Source: Shouchella sp047238345 | Lineage (GTDB): Bacteria; Bacillota; Bacilli; Bacillales; Bacillaceae_D | DNA length: 64,000 bases | Direction of reading: 5' to 3' | NCBI RefSeq assembly: GCF_047238345.1 | Contig: NZ_JBDFMQ010000001.1 | Span: forward strand, 1,798,001-1,862,000 | Shown here: piece after piece, positions 25,661 through 34,004 of the stretch | Position numbering within the stretch: position 1 is the stretch's first letter | Layout: every line of letters starts with the position of its first letter | The notes under the pieces: model-generated | Databases searched by the model: none | What the model saw: the letters and a program-made list of their open reading frames with translations, nothing else | What the model was told of the DNA's origin: nothing | Position numbers and translations under genes: made by a program

Positions 25661-25792
25661 GGTTTAATTCCTCCCCTTTTTTCTTCGTAAATTCATAGTA
25701 ATTACAGCTTGGTCCAGTAATGCGATAACGTTTAATTAAACATCTTGTCAAAAAAACGGAAAGAGACCATTTTAATATAAGGAGCAGTTATA

Positions 25793-26001
25793 ATGACAAT
25801 TAAAAAGCATTATATATTGGGGGTAATCGTTGCAACAATTATAATCTGTTTCACTATGCTGGTAATTGCTAGAGTCTATTTTAATAGTCAAGAAATTACT
25901 GCAGCCAGTGAAGAATGCTTCGAGCCAATGGGATCATTCATGTCGAAAAAGGCTTATTAAACCTAACGTATTCGTTTATGTGTGTTCAAGAAGCAAAATG
26001 A
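25793..26001 (+). pseudogene. Frameshifted small secreted or membrane protein gene
   Basis: A good ribosome site (AAGGAGCAG) precedes ATG 25793. The first frame gives 55 residues with one N-terminal membrane anchor (about 7-26) and then SEECFEPMG before running into an unrelated end (stop at 25960). In the next frame the sequence continues as VEKGLLNLTYSFMCVQEAK and stops at 26001, with the Cys expected to pair with the first one. The coding signal spans both frames, so a one-base indel near 25931-25940 is likely. If the shift is genuine the product is truncated. Confidence 0.5.
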
Positions 26002-26171
26002 ATGAATACGTGAGGTTTCGCATATATTTTGAGCCCATTTAAACATTAGCCAAGTTCTACGATATCACGTTCGTCAGTTAAATCCATATTTTTTTCTACT
26101 AGCCGCTTTAAAATCAATCCAAAGAGAAAAACACATCCATTAATGGGTGTGTTTGAAATGGAGAACCAATG

Positions 26172-26645
26172 TTAATTGTTGTTCGAAATCACCTCATATG
26201 ACTCCACTACTGACAGTTTAGCGGACGTTACTTTATCATGCATAAACAAGTTAAATACATAATCCTCATCCATTGAATAATCCAGATTCTCAAATGTGTC
26301 AGAATCCTTTTGAGCAATCTGTAATTCATATTCAACGTCAGCATCGCTTGTAAATTGGAGTTGAACACTAGGTGTGCCATTATAGGCACCCACAATTTCT
26401 AGGTGGTAACCATTTTCAAATTCTGTGATTGTAATCGGTCTAAACCCTTTATTCGAAATTTGAGTTCCGTACCATTCCTCATTATTCTCAGGTTTTATGA
26501 TAAGTGTAGAATCATGAGTGTCAGATAGATACGAAGTTAATTCAGACCAACTGTCAAACACTTCATTTGTTTCCGAAGTGCTTTCATCTTCAGAACAACC
26601 TACGATAAATAAAGTTAAAAAAACGAATATCAAATTTCTTCTCAA
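26172..26645 (-). CDS. Putative lipoprotein, unknown function
   Basis: I choose TTG 26645 because AAAGGTGG lies nine bases upstream and the product then begins MRRNLIFVFLTLFIVGC, a lipoprotein signal with lipobox FIVGC. An ATG 13 codons earlier has no ribosome site. The mature 140 residues are acidic with beta-strand patterns (TLIIK, YHLEIVG, VQLQFTS). Anchored outside the membrane. The family is not recognised. Confidence 0.7.
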   Translation of the reverse strand: MRRNLIFVFLTLFIVGCSEDESTSETNEVFDSWSELTSYLSDTHDSTLIIKPENNEEWYGTQISNKGFRPITITEFENGYHLEIVGAYNGTPSVQLQFTSDADVEYELQIAQKDSDTFENLDYSMDEDYVFNLFMHDKVTSAKLSVVESYEVISNNN

Positions 26646-26919
26646 AAGTTCGATTCCACCTTTATTAAAAGTAACGTTTTTCATAAAACCCTACATTTAT
26701 CAACTTAGCATTTTTGAACTAATACTACTATAAAACCCAGAATTCGGAGATAAAACGCCAAAACATTGGTTAATGAAGAAACATAGAATGTATTGATGGC
26801 GGTTTTCAGCAGTTTTTCCATTATCGAGGACCCCTTCTAAAAAGTGGCAATAAAGAAAAGAAGTGGCTCCCCTTTTCCCTCTGATTGTATAATAACAGTA
26901 ATTGAAAGGAGATATGTAA

Positions 26920-27040
26920 ATGTCTAGCGTTTACATAATTAGAACGTTTTTTTAGTTATTGTTACGTTGCTATCTGCATATTCAATAACCATAATTGATG
27001 TAACGATACTTGCCGCGGTCTCATTCGTCTGGTCTCATAT
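26920..27040 (+). pseudogene. Decayed copy of the small membrane protein at 31826-32014
   Basis: The leader CTGATTGTATAAT, the ribosome site AAAGGAGA and the first codons (MSSVYIIRTFF) match the intact gene at 31826, but a deletion of about 13 bases after the tenth codon breaks the frame. The rest still reads VIVTLLSAYSITIIDVTILA one frame over, and similarity stops near FVWSH. Confidence 0.75.
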
Positions 27041-27268
27041 TACCATCTACTTTCAAATTTAGATCTACTTTAAATAAACCTTTATAGTAAGAGGTACCTC
27101 CTCTTTTATTAGCATTCTCTATAATACTAAATAACCCTTCACTACCTGCCTCATTAACAACAAGAGTACAGCGTTTAGAGTATGGATTGATGCTCTGTAG
27201 TTTCCATAAGCTGCGCGCTTCTATTTTTAACATGTTCAAAAAATAACGCTGGTAAATACAGCCTTTAA

Positions 27269-27577
27269 TCACGGTGCAAAATCAATTACGCCAGTAAAAA
27301 GTAAGATCAGTAAGAGTACAACGAAGATTGGATAGGACAAAGATAGGATTAAGGATAAGATAGGTAGAAATTTTCTTGCTTCTATTTTCAATGAAACAAT
27401 TGAAAGAATTACACCAATTGCGGTAAGGGCTAGAACAATGTAATCACCATACTTTGAACCAATTAACACTACTCTTGTAGGAGTGACGAAAGTTAAAAAC
27501 AAACATGCGATGCCAATAATTAAAGCTAAATATTTTATGAGGCTCCGTTTCTTCCTTAAATCGTTTTTATTTTTCAT
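27269..27577 (-). CDS. Small membrane protein with three helices
   Basis: 102 residues from the ATG after AAAGGAGA. A basic N-terminus (KNKNDLRKKR) is followed by helices at about 13-30, 40-58 and 68-98. It is divergent from the AEP-like gene at 27673. The function is unknown. Confidence 0.68.
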   Translation of the reverse strand: MKNKNDLRKKRSLIKYLALIIGIACLFLTFVTPTRVVLIGSKYGDYIVLALTAIGVILSIVSLKIEARKFLPILSLILSLSYPIFVVLLLILLFTGVIDFAP

Positions 27578-27672
27578 GTGTAGTTCTCCTTTTAAAGAAT
27601 CCATTAATACATTTTATTTCGAATGTTTTGTTTAATGTACCACAGACTTATATTCAGGAGGAACTTAAAAGT

Positions 27673-28530
27673 ATGGACATTCCTAAATATTGGGCAGAAT
27701 CTGAAGTAGATGCATTTGATCCGGTTGGAAAACGAGTCGTTACCTCTGTTTGGCGCTGGTCTGATGAAAGCGAGGAAGTAGCTCAGTCTAAGTCTGATCA
27801 AGCAGCGAAGGAACTGAAAGTAAGAATCGAGCAAGGGGAACCACTCCAGCACAAATACTCATATGGCCATTATCCCGTTCGTGAAGAAATTATTTCTACT
27901 CATGATGAGCTAAGTTATATTATTACACGTAATTTATATGGGTCGTTTATTTTAAACACACAGAATGTCATGTTTGTAGATATTGATTTTGAACAAAAGA
28001 CCGACGTAAGCTTATTTAAAGGGTTAAAAGGCTTATTTTCTCGGAAAAAGAAAGCTGTAAGGGAAGATTCTCCAGAGACACAAGCGATAAATCAGCTGAA
28101 GCGTTGGATAAATGAGGACGACAAACGTGGTGCTACCGTTTATCGTACATACGGCGGACTTCGTTACATGGTCACACATCAAATATTTGAACCTAGTGGG
28201 AAGGAAACAGAGCAAATCCTCGAACTACTTGGTTGTGATCCGAGCTATCGTGTCTTATGTAAGGTACAGAATAGTTTTCGCGCAAGGCTCACTCCAAAGC
28301 CTTGGCGCTTCGGAATGGACCGAATTCCCGTTCGTTACCCCTATCGAAATGAGAACGAAAAAGATTCATTAGCAAAATGGGATGTGATATATAAGGAAAA
28401 ATTAGAAAAGTGGAGTACGTGCGAATATGTTTTGGCTATTGGAAATAAAGTTGTTCACCCTCAGGTAGTGCCTGTTCAAAAAATGCATGATCGTGCAACA
28501 AACGCACACGAGAAGTTTCCGTTAGCTTAA
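27673..28530 (+). CDS. Uncharacterised protein with AEP primase-like motifs
   Basis: 285 residues, started at the ATG after CAGGAGG (15 codons inside the longest frame). The central part has VMFVDIDFE, an hhhDhD pattern typical of archaeo-eukaryotic primase-polymerase motif I. Then come TVYRTYGGLRYMVTH, a possible motif II with its His, and a strongly conserved-looking FRARLTPKPWR. I recall the latter from a widespread family of hypothetical bacterial proteins. A basic insert (SRKKKAVRE) lies between. There is no zinc-binding or helicase domain. Whether it synthesises nucleic acid is unknown. Confidence 0.6.
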   Translation: MDIPKYWAESEVDAFDPVGKRVVTSVWRWSDESEEVAQSKSDQAAKELKVRIEQGEPLQHKYSYGHYPVREEIISTHDELSYIITRNLYGSFILNTQNVMFVDIDFEQKTDVSLFKGLKGLFSRKKKAVREDSPETQAINQLKRWINEDDKRGATVYRTYGGLRYMVTHQIFEPSGKETEQILELLGCDPSYRVLCKVQNSFRARLTPKPWRFGMDRIPVRYPYRNENEKDSLAKWDVIYKEKLEKWSTCEYVLAIGNKVVHPQVVPVQKMHDRATNAHEKFPLA

Positions 28531-28875
28531 ATCAGGTTTTATCATTTCGTATGTCTATTAAATGCAAATTGTTTATAATAAGTTCTAATAAAGGGACAAA
28601 ATTCCCCTCTCGGTGAACAGGTTGAACGCAGCGCAAGTCAGTGCTAGTGTCGATAAGTCAAATTACATATTAGATGGTTATTTTCGAATCCCCTGGTTTA
28701 GGTTTAAACGATTAATTCCTAGCTATGGCTGTCTGGATTAAACAAGCACATGAGTTAATTCATGTGCTTTCTTTGATTTCCCTGAATGGTTACTAACCGC
28801 TCTGTTTCAATTTCTTCATTTCAAAACTCGTTTCCTTTATTAAGAAGTCAAACCGGCTAGTAAACAGATGATAGC
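28531..28875. other. Intergenic region with a terminator
   Basis: It holds the terminator at 28745-28773. A 42-codon GTG frame (28613-28741) reads through it but has no ribosome site at its start, so I do not call it. Confidence 0.4.
28745..28773 (+). terminator. Rho-independent terminator
   Basis: AGCACATGA, six-base loop, TCATGTGCT, then TTCTTT. It probably serves the AEP-like gene. Confidence 0.75.
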
Positions 28876-29169
28876 TTAATTCAAATTTTTGTTTCGACCT
28901 TTCGTTTGCTTTTGATGTGATCGTAAAGTGATCTGCAAAGGAATGATTGCTAGTAAAATCATACTGATCCCTAGGATTGAATACGCTTGGCCGTCTTCAA
29001 CATTTATCACTAAGCCATAAACAATAAACGCAATTGCAGCAAATTCTAAGAATAGGACAGGTATAAACTTCACTAACAGGTTCGAAGCTTTTTTGGATAG
29101 GGTCCATGCCACAAAGGTGACACTCCCAACTAGTAATAGGGCTAAACATATCGGAACGATAATTTCCAT
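28876..29169 (-). CDS. Small membrane protein with three helices
   Basis: 97 residues after GGAGGTG. Helices at about 3-24, 36-55 and 63-82, then a basic tail (RSHQKQTKGRNK). The family is not recognised. Confidence 0.68.
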   Translation of the reverse strand: MEIIVPICLALLLVGSVTFVAWTLSKKASNLLVKFIPVLFLEFAAIAFIVYGLVINVEDGQAYSILGISMILLAIIPLQITLRSHQKQTKGRNKNLN

Positions 29170-29319
29170 AGAACACCTCCGTTCTTTTAGAGTTAGTGAA
29201 TAATGTAAATCTCTTAATCCCTTTTAGTAACGTTTGTCGTTGATAAGAATTAAACCTATGATGTTCTTGTCGTAATGACAATTTACCGCTCGAAGCTCAT
29301 GTAAAAACAGCCTCATTTG

Positions 29320-29481
29320 CTAAACCTCTTTTTTCTTAGCTTCATGTGTGATCCCGACTATAATAAACGCTATTCCAATCACTAAGTAAAGATATTTTAT
29401 TAACGATTTTGAGCCTGAAATCCATTCAAATGTGCCGTAGACTAAGAAAAAGATGGCGACCGCAAAGAATAGAATCTTCAT
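29320..29481 (-). CDS. Small membrane protein, 53 residues
   Basis: Starts MKILFFAVAIFFLVYG after GAGAGGTG; a second helix (YLYLVIGIAFIIVG) and a Lys-rich end follow. It lies 150 bases upstream of the 97-residue membrane protein gene in the same direction. The function is unknown. Confidence 0.65.
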   Translation of the reverse strand: MKILFFAVAIFFLVYGTFEWISGSKSLIKYLYLVIGIAFIIVGITHEAKKKEV

Positions 29482-29718
29482 TTAAGCACCTCTCTTTTAT
29501 TCAATACAATTGTTCATCCCCTTACCCTTAAAAACTAAAATAAAACAGTTTCATTAAGATTAGCGCAGTAAACTTTTTCTGAGATGGAAAATGTTAAACT
29601 CGCAAGTAGTGCGATCCTTAGATCCCTAAGTGCTCTGGTGATGGTAGTCTCTCATTTCCAATTCTAAATATAGGCAAGGAGGTGCAAATCTCGAATAAAA
29701 TCCCAACAAGTTAAAGGT

Positions 29719-29747
29719 TTGACAAATGAAAATGAAGGTTATATGAT
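29719..29747 (+). promoter_or_regulatory. Sigma-A promoter of the TetR gene
   Basis: TTGACA (29719-29724), 17-base spacer, TATGAT (29742-29747): a near-consensus promoter, followed by an operator-like dyad. Confidence 0.8.
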
Positions 29748-29753
29748 AAAAAC

Positions 29754-29767
29754 TGATTGGTCGATCA
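29754..29767 (+). promoter_or_regulatory. TetR-type operator dyad
   Basis: TGATTGGTCGATCA, a 14-base dyad with five of six arm positions paired, begins six bases after the -10, so a bound repressor would block transcription of its own gene. Confidence 0.55.
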
Positions 29768-29810
29768 AAATAAAAAACGATTATTCATTTTAGTTTGAGG
29801 TGAACAACTA

Positions 29811-30410
29811 TTGGACAACAAACAATACTTCATTGCAGATGCAAGAAAAGAACAGATTATCACGGCAGCAATCGCCGTTGTAACCGAGATGGGCTACATC
29901 AATACCAGCCTTTCAAAAATAGCAAAAAAAGCAAATATTAGCACGGGTCTCATCTCCTACCACTTTTCTGGCAAAGAAGACCTCATGCGTCATACGCTCA
30001 TGTATCTCGTCTTAAAAGAGCGAGCCTTTGTGAAAGAAAAGGTAGAAGAGAAGCAAAGTTATCAGGAAAAGCTTCTGGCATTTATCGAAGCGGGCATCAC
30101 CTATCAAGGAACGAATAGTACTAATACAAACGCGATGCTAGAAATTGTGTTTAATGGCCGAACGTCTGACAATGTTCCGTATTACATGGCAGAAATCGAT
30201 CAACGTGAAGAACTGCAGGCTTTGCTTATCGACATTCTTACTAAAGGAAAAGAAGAGAAGGAGTTTGCTGATTTTGATCCTCACGTGACGGCCATTATGA
30301 TTCGTGCTGCACTTTCATCCGTTGCGTCCTTACCTAAACATGAAAAAGGGTTAACACTTGAAGCATTCAGCGAGAAGTTGATTCGGGGCGTGTTGAAGAT
30401 GATTAACTAA
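29811..30410 (+). CDS. TetR/AcrR family transcriptional regulator
   Basis: 199 residues starting at TTG with GAGGTGA upstream. The TetR_N helix-turn-helix is at about 15-60 (ITAAIAVVTEMGY, then SLSKIAKKANISTGLISYHF). The C-terminal ligand-binding part is all-helical and resembles TetR_C of the BetI/YcdC kind. A promoter with an operator-like dyad precedes it. It probably controls itself and the next gene, 69 bases downstream. Confidence 0.9.
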   Translation: MDNKQYFIADARKEQIITAAIAVVTEMGYINTSLSKIAKKANISTGLISYHFSGKEDLMRHTLMYLVLKERAFVKEKVEEKQSYQEKLLAFIEAGITYQGTNSTNTNAMLEIVFNGRTSDNVPYYMAEIDQREELQALLIDILTKGKEEKEFADFDPHVTAIMIRAALSSVASLPKHEKGLTLEAFSEKLIRGVLKMIN

Positions 30411-30479
30411 TCATTTATTAAGTCATGTAGCTTCTTCTTGCTACCCACACTTACAAAAAGGAAAGGAAGGTATAGCCTT

Positions 30480-31145
30480 ATGTTTCGTTTTTTTCGCCAA
30501 CAAAAACGTCGCTTGGCCATCAAGAAAGTGAAAGCGGGAGATGGACATACGCTCAAGCCGTACCGCCTTTGGCATATCTTCACCCATTCCTTGTTTCACA
30601 TTACGATTACGAAAGAAAACAACGAGCAAGTCCATTATGCTTTAAAATCACGGTATTTCGCCGATGATTCGAGCGTTGATTTATACCATGGCAAGACTCA
30701 TGTCGCCTACTCGACTCTTCCAGCCTCGATCCCGATTGAGAACGGCATTCTTGAAGTGAAAAGCGGTGGGAGTGGAATTAATCAGATTCGCTATCGAACA
30801 GATGAAGCAGAAACGTTTTCCATTTATCCAGACAAACGATCGGTCAGAGGCTGGCGCCTTGGTCTGCATCGACACTTCCCCGTCATCAGCAACTGCCTCG
30901 GGTTGTTAGCCATCTTGGTTTTATTAGCATCACTCGCGCTAGGGTTGCCGCAAATCGTTGAGCAAATTTCTGAAATCCCTTGGATAGCTGAACATATAGG
31001 AACTTTTCAGTCTCCGATCAATCTCCCAGTCTGGCTAAATGTCGCGATTGGCTTAGCCACTGGTTTTGCCGCAACTGAACGTGCCCTTATGTTGCGCAGT
31101 CACTGGTTAATTGATATGGAAACAGGCGGTTCAATTGAAGACTAA
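30480..31145 (+). CDS. Membrane protein co-located with the TetR regulator
   Basis: 221 residues from the ATG after GGAAAGGAAGG. The N-terminal 130 residues are soluble with beta patterns (FHITITKENNEQVHYALKSR), followed by two hydrophobic helices (about 137-160 and 185-202) and the segment ATERALMLRSHWLID. The family is not recognised. The probable function is tied to the TetR regulator, perhaps a stress or export accessory, but this is inferred from position only. Confidence 0.65.
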   Translation: MFRFFRQQKRRLAIKKVKAGDGHTLKPYRLWHIFTHSLFHITITKENNEQVHYALKSRYFADDSSVDLYHGKTHVAYSTLPASIPIENGILEVKSGGSGINQIRYRTDEAETFSIYPDKRSVRGWRLGLHRHFPVISNCLGLLAILVLLASLALGLPQIVEQISEIPWIAEHIGTFQSPINLPVWLNVAIGLATGFAATERALMLRSHWLIDMETGGSIED

Positions 31146-31151
31146 TTGAAA

Positions 31152-31358
31152 ACAGAAAAGGATGGTTGTTGCCTGTTTAAAAAACGACCACTTTTTAGTT
31201 TCATCGCCCTGTTTCCGCTCTTGACCAGTTGTTCCAATACCTAGTCAGCGCCTACGACTGACTCACCAAACAATATCTAGTCATGACGGAGCAGAAGACC
31301 CTGAAGACAGCAAACAACGAGAGATAATAACGGCATTGGCAGCTATCTTTAGCAAATG
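31152..31358 (+). pseudogene. Remnant of a lipoprotein gene
   Basis: One frame reads KKRPLFSFIALFPLLTSC, a lipoprotein signal with lipobox LLTSC, then stops; the next frame continues with HDGAEDPEDSKQREIITALA to a stop at 31358. No usable start codon fits the signal frame. The hairpin ACCAGCC ... GGCTGGT at 31406-31424 may be its old terminator. Confidence 0.35.
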
Positions 31359-31460
31359 ATGAATAAAAAATCGACGTTCATCTTGCGAGGAAACGACCAA
31401 TTAGGACCAGCCTTAAAGGCTGGTTACAGACCGTAAACATTTGTCTACTTCCTGGATAAC

Positions 31461-31658
31461 TTATTCTTTTTCGTGGTTCAAACGACGGCGTAACGTTAGT
31501 GTCGCTATGCTGAAGATAACAAATACTGTCGATGAGCCTGCGGTAACCATCTTTAAACCATTTTCAAGCGGTGGATCAAACAACATAGGTGTTACAATAA
31601 TTAATATCGCTGCCGCAAGGCTCATTCCTAAAATAGAAAAAGCTAAAACTTTATTCAT
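31461..31658 (-). CDS. Small membrane protein, 65 residues
   Basis: ATG after GAGGTG. Two helices (about 4-24 and 36-54) and a basic, charged C-terminus (TLRRRLNHEKE). The function is unknown. Confidence 0.65.
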   Translation of the reverse strand: MNKVLAFSILGMSLAAAILIIVTPMLFDPPLENGLKMVTAGSSTVFVIFSIATLTLRRRLNHEKE

Positions 31659-31825
31659 CTAAACACCTCACAGGAAATTAAATCAATGTACTACTGCAGT
31701 AACACCCGCACCACCACCGACTGTATACAGCACATAAACTTAAATACAGCATAAAAAAGGGTATTTCAGCTGTCATAACATCCCCTCTGATTGTATAATT
31801 ACTGTAAGCGAAGGGAGATTAGTTG

Positions 31826-32014
31826 ATGTCTAATGTTTACTTAATTCGAACGTTTTTTATCTTTGTTTTTTTAGTAATTACTACTTTGCTATCTGTAGAT
31901 TCAATAACTACAATTGATATAACGATTTTGGCAGCGGCATCATTCGTCTGGTCTTTTCTAATTGGGCAACTTATTAAATTCATTGTGTTTGTATTTAAGC
32001 CTTATAACAAGTAG
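31826..32014 (+). CDS. Small membrane protein, intact copy of a duplicated pair
   Basis: 62 residues, ATG after GGGAGATTAG. Helix 1 at about 5-22, helix 2 at about 32-54. Its leader, with CTGATTGTATAAT as -10 region, and its coding part recur as a broken copy at 26920-27040. The function is unknown. Confidence 0.7.
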   Translation: MSNVYLIRTFFIFVFLVITTLLSVDSITTIDITILAAASFVWSFLIGQLIKFIVFVFKPYNK

Positions 32015-32092
32015 ATCTTTAAAAGGAATAAAAGAACAATTCCTTAAAATGTAAGGCTTGTCTATAAAAAAGCTCCGCGTATAAGCAGATCT

Positions 32093-32346
32093 TTAGACGA
32101 TAGATAATAAATTAATGATACCTTCAACAAAAAATACCAGAACGCAAAACCCAATTATCGCAATTTGCCATCTTCTGCTCTCTTTCTCTTCGTAAAACAT
32201 GTTAATGGCTAAAAAGGTAAACGTTAAGACAACAGAAAAATTAAAGGCGATATCCAACCAAATTGATTCTGAAAAAAACGAGTAATTACCACGATTAAAC
32301 CTATAAATCCAAACAACGGCCATACCCTTCGTGCTACTAAGTTCAT
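32093..32346 (-). pseudogene. Small membrane protein gene with a probable poly-T frameshift
   Basis: A strong ribosome site (AGGGGTGAG) precedes ATG 32346, which opens MNLVARRVWPLFGFIGLIVV, a good first helix, but this frame ends after about 41 codons. At a run of seven T the sequence continues in the next frame as SESIWLDIAFNFSVVLTF with two more helices to the stop at 32093. One extra T would restore a protein of about 84 residues. It is a decayed gene, a slippage-controlled gene, or a sequencing error. Confidence 0.55.
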
Positions 32347-32465
32347 GCTCTCACCCCTTGTGCAAATGTTATCATACAAAAAGCGCAAGCCTGCCATGTT
32401 ATAGTACTGCTAATTTAACATATCTAATGATTAACTTTGATACTTAAATCTCACTCTCGTTTCTT

Positions 32466-32828
32466 TTATTCAACAAATCTAATTTTTGTTCCGGTTAAAG
32501 CATGAGGAAAGATTGATATGGTTTTTCCATAATCCTTGTAGCGAATAGAATGATTGACTAAAAAATGTCTAATCGTCTCTAACTTTTCTACTTTTAAAGT
32601 GAATGAGGTTATGACCATGCTTTCATTGAATTCGTCAACATGGTTGATATCACGAACAACTGGCATAATATCGATGACCCGCTTAGCACTTAATCCAACA
32701 ACCGAGGTGCTGCCGATATGATAGGTAGCAATGATTTCATTTCCAAAAATATCATTTAACCTTGCCTCTTCCTCTGAGAACATTCGAGCCCATCTCTCGT
32801 TGTATGCCATGACTTCTACTTTTCGCAA
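32466..32828 (-). CDS. Truncated GrpB-like protein with an unrelated C-terminus
   Basis: 120 residues from TTG with GGGGGAG upstream. Residues 1-70 are a typical GrpB/UPF0157 N-terminus (YNERWARMF, EEARLNDIFG, HIGSTSVVGL, AKRVIDIMPVV), a nucleotidyltransferase-fold family of about 170 residues. After VDEFNESM the expected GrpB core is missing. Instead comes SFTLKVEKLETIRHFLVNH ... GTKIRFVE, which resembles the last strands of a glyoxalase/VOC domain. This looks like a fusion left by a deletion. It is probably inactive as GrpB. Confidence 0.65.
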   Translation of the reverse strand: MRKVEVMAYNERWARMFSEEEARLNDIFGNEIIATYHIGSTSVVGLSAKRVIDIMPVVRDINHVDEFNESMVITSFTLKVEKLETIRHFLVNHSIRYKDYGKTISIFPHALTGTKIRFVE

Positions 32829-32914
32829 GCACGCTCTCCCCCTCAGTACGTTTTGTATCCCTTGTCGGCTTGATCCCTAGTAAATGTAAAGCTAATTGGT
32901 GAATACAAGTAGCA

Positions 32915-33676
32915 TTAATGTCCCTTTTTTAGTTTGAAAACTATAAAATCAGCACACCTAAAATCTTCTTCGAATGAAGGGTATTTCTTTAACATCTCTT
33001 TTGATGGCTTTGGTTCTTCGATGCAATCCAAAACAAAGCCGGTTTTAATTAAAGTATTTAGATAAGTTGTTAATGTTCGATGGAACAGCAACATTCTTTC
33101 AGTTTCTCCTAATCGTTGTTCATACGCCCCTTCATAAAAATAGTGATCTACGTTCCAATGCAACTTTTCACCGTCTGTTGTTTTCTCCCAACCGCTTTCT
33201 GGGGTAATAAAACAAGGATGTAAAATGGAAAAGATAAAACAGCCTCCATCTACTAACAATCGATACATTTCTTGAAATGCTTTTTCGAAATTAGGAAGAT
33301 CCTGAATAACCATATTAGAAATGATTAAATCAAAACGTTCGTCTCCGAGAAAATCCAAATCCTCACAATTTCCATGTTTGTACTCAATTGATAGATGCTG
33401 TGGCGTTCTTCCTTTAGCAATTTCTATCATTCTAGATGAATAATCCACAGCCGTTACATGTGCTTCAGAATTGGCTAAAATTCTGCTTAAATACCCTTCA
33501 CCACAGCCAGCATCTAAAACGTGTTTATTTTTAACCGTTCCCATAAGCGACAGCAAAGTAGGATTTAAGAACACTTCCTTATGAAGGTCTCCTTGTTCGG
33601 TATGCTGTGCTGCATAGATATCTGCGAAGTGATTCCATCTTTTAATTGCTTCTTCTGTTTGACTGTATTGATTCAT
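32915..33676 (-). CDS. Class I SAM-dependent methyltransferase
   Basis: 253 residues. Motif I is VLDAGCGEGYLSRIL (about 52-66), the acidic end of strand 2 is VTAVDYS (about 74-80), and ISNMVIQDLPNFEKAF (about 118-133) is motif IV and post-motif. It has the methyltransferase_11/25 type of core with a C-terminal helical cap. The substrate is unknown, possibly a small metabolite or lipid. ATG follows GGAGGGATT. Confidence 0.88.
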   Translation of the reverse strand: MNQYSQTEEAIKRWNHFADIYAAQHTEQGDLHKEVFLNPTLLSLMGTVKNKHVLDAGCGEGYLSRILANSEAHVTAVDYSSRMIEIAKGRTPQHLSIEYKHGNCEDLDFLGDERFDLIISNMVIQDLPNFEKAFQEMYRLLVDGGCFIFSILHPCFITPESGWEKTTDGEKLHWNVDHYFYEGAYEQRLGETERMLLFHRTLTTYLNTLIKTGFVLDCIEEPKPSKEMLKKYPSFEEDFRCADFIVFKLKKGH

Positions 33677-33776
33677 TTTAATCCCTCCGTACCTGCTTGT
33701 TTATGAATCTATCTTTGTGAGTGCTTACATTTTTTGCAAATAAGCTTTCATGTTCGTTCTCCACTACTACTGTCAT

Positions 33777-33962
33777 CTAGGTCTTTCTGTTATGTTTCAC
33801 ACTATCAATAAGTGCGTATAATAAGCTAAGCCAGAATAAAACTCTCGTTATGCTAACGATTAACCTGATAAAACCCTGTTCTGCTTCACCAATGTTCAAG
33901 ACAATATCAACTAAAACAATAACGAAGCTTATGCCAGCCACAACAAATGCTAAAAATACCAT
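33777..33962 (-). CDS. Small membrane protein, 61 residues
   Basis: Two hydrophobic helices (about 2-22 and 34-52) with an acidic turn (NIGEAEQ) and a basic tail. The ribosome site GAGGAACG is about ten bases from the ATG. The function is unknown. Confidence 0.6.
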   Translation of the reverse strand: MVFLAFVVAGISFVIVLVDIVLNIGEAEQGFIRLIVSITRVLFWLSLLYALIDSVKHNRKT

Positions 33963-34004
33963 GTTAGATCGTTCCTCACTTGTTGACGAAGAATATCGGA
34001 GTTG

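Noticed and set aside
27021..27272. 83-codon minus-strand frame starting GTG at the previous stop
   Set aside because: No recognisable domain or own ribosome site, and its end overlaps the decayed copy of a plus-strand gene, so it probably reads through remnant DNA.
28613..28741. 42-codon GTG frame before the terminator at 28745
   Set aside because: No ribosome site at the GTG and no similarity I recognise; chance frame in a 3' region.
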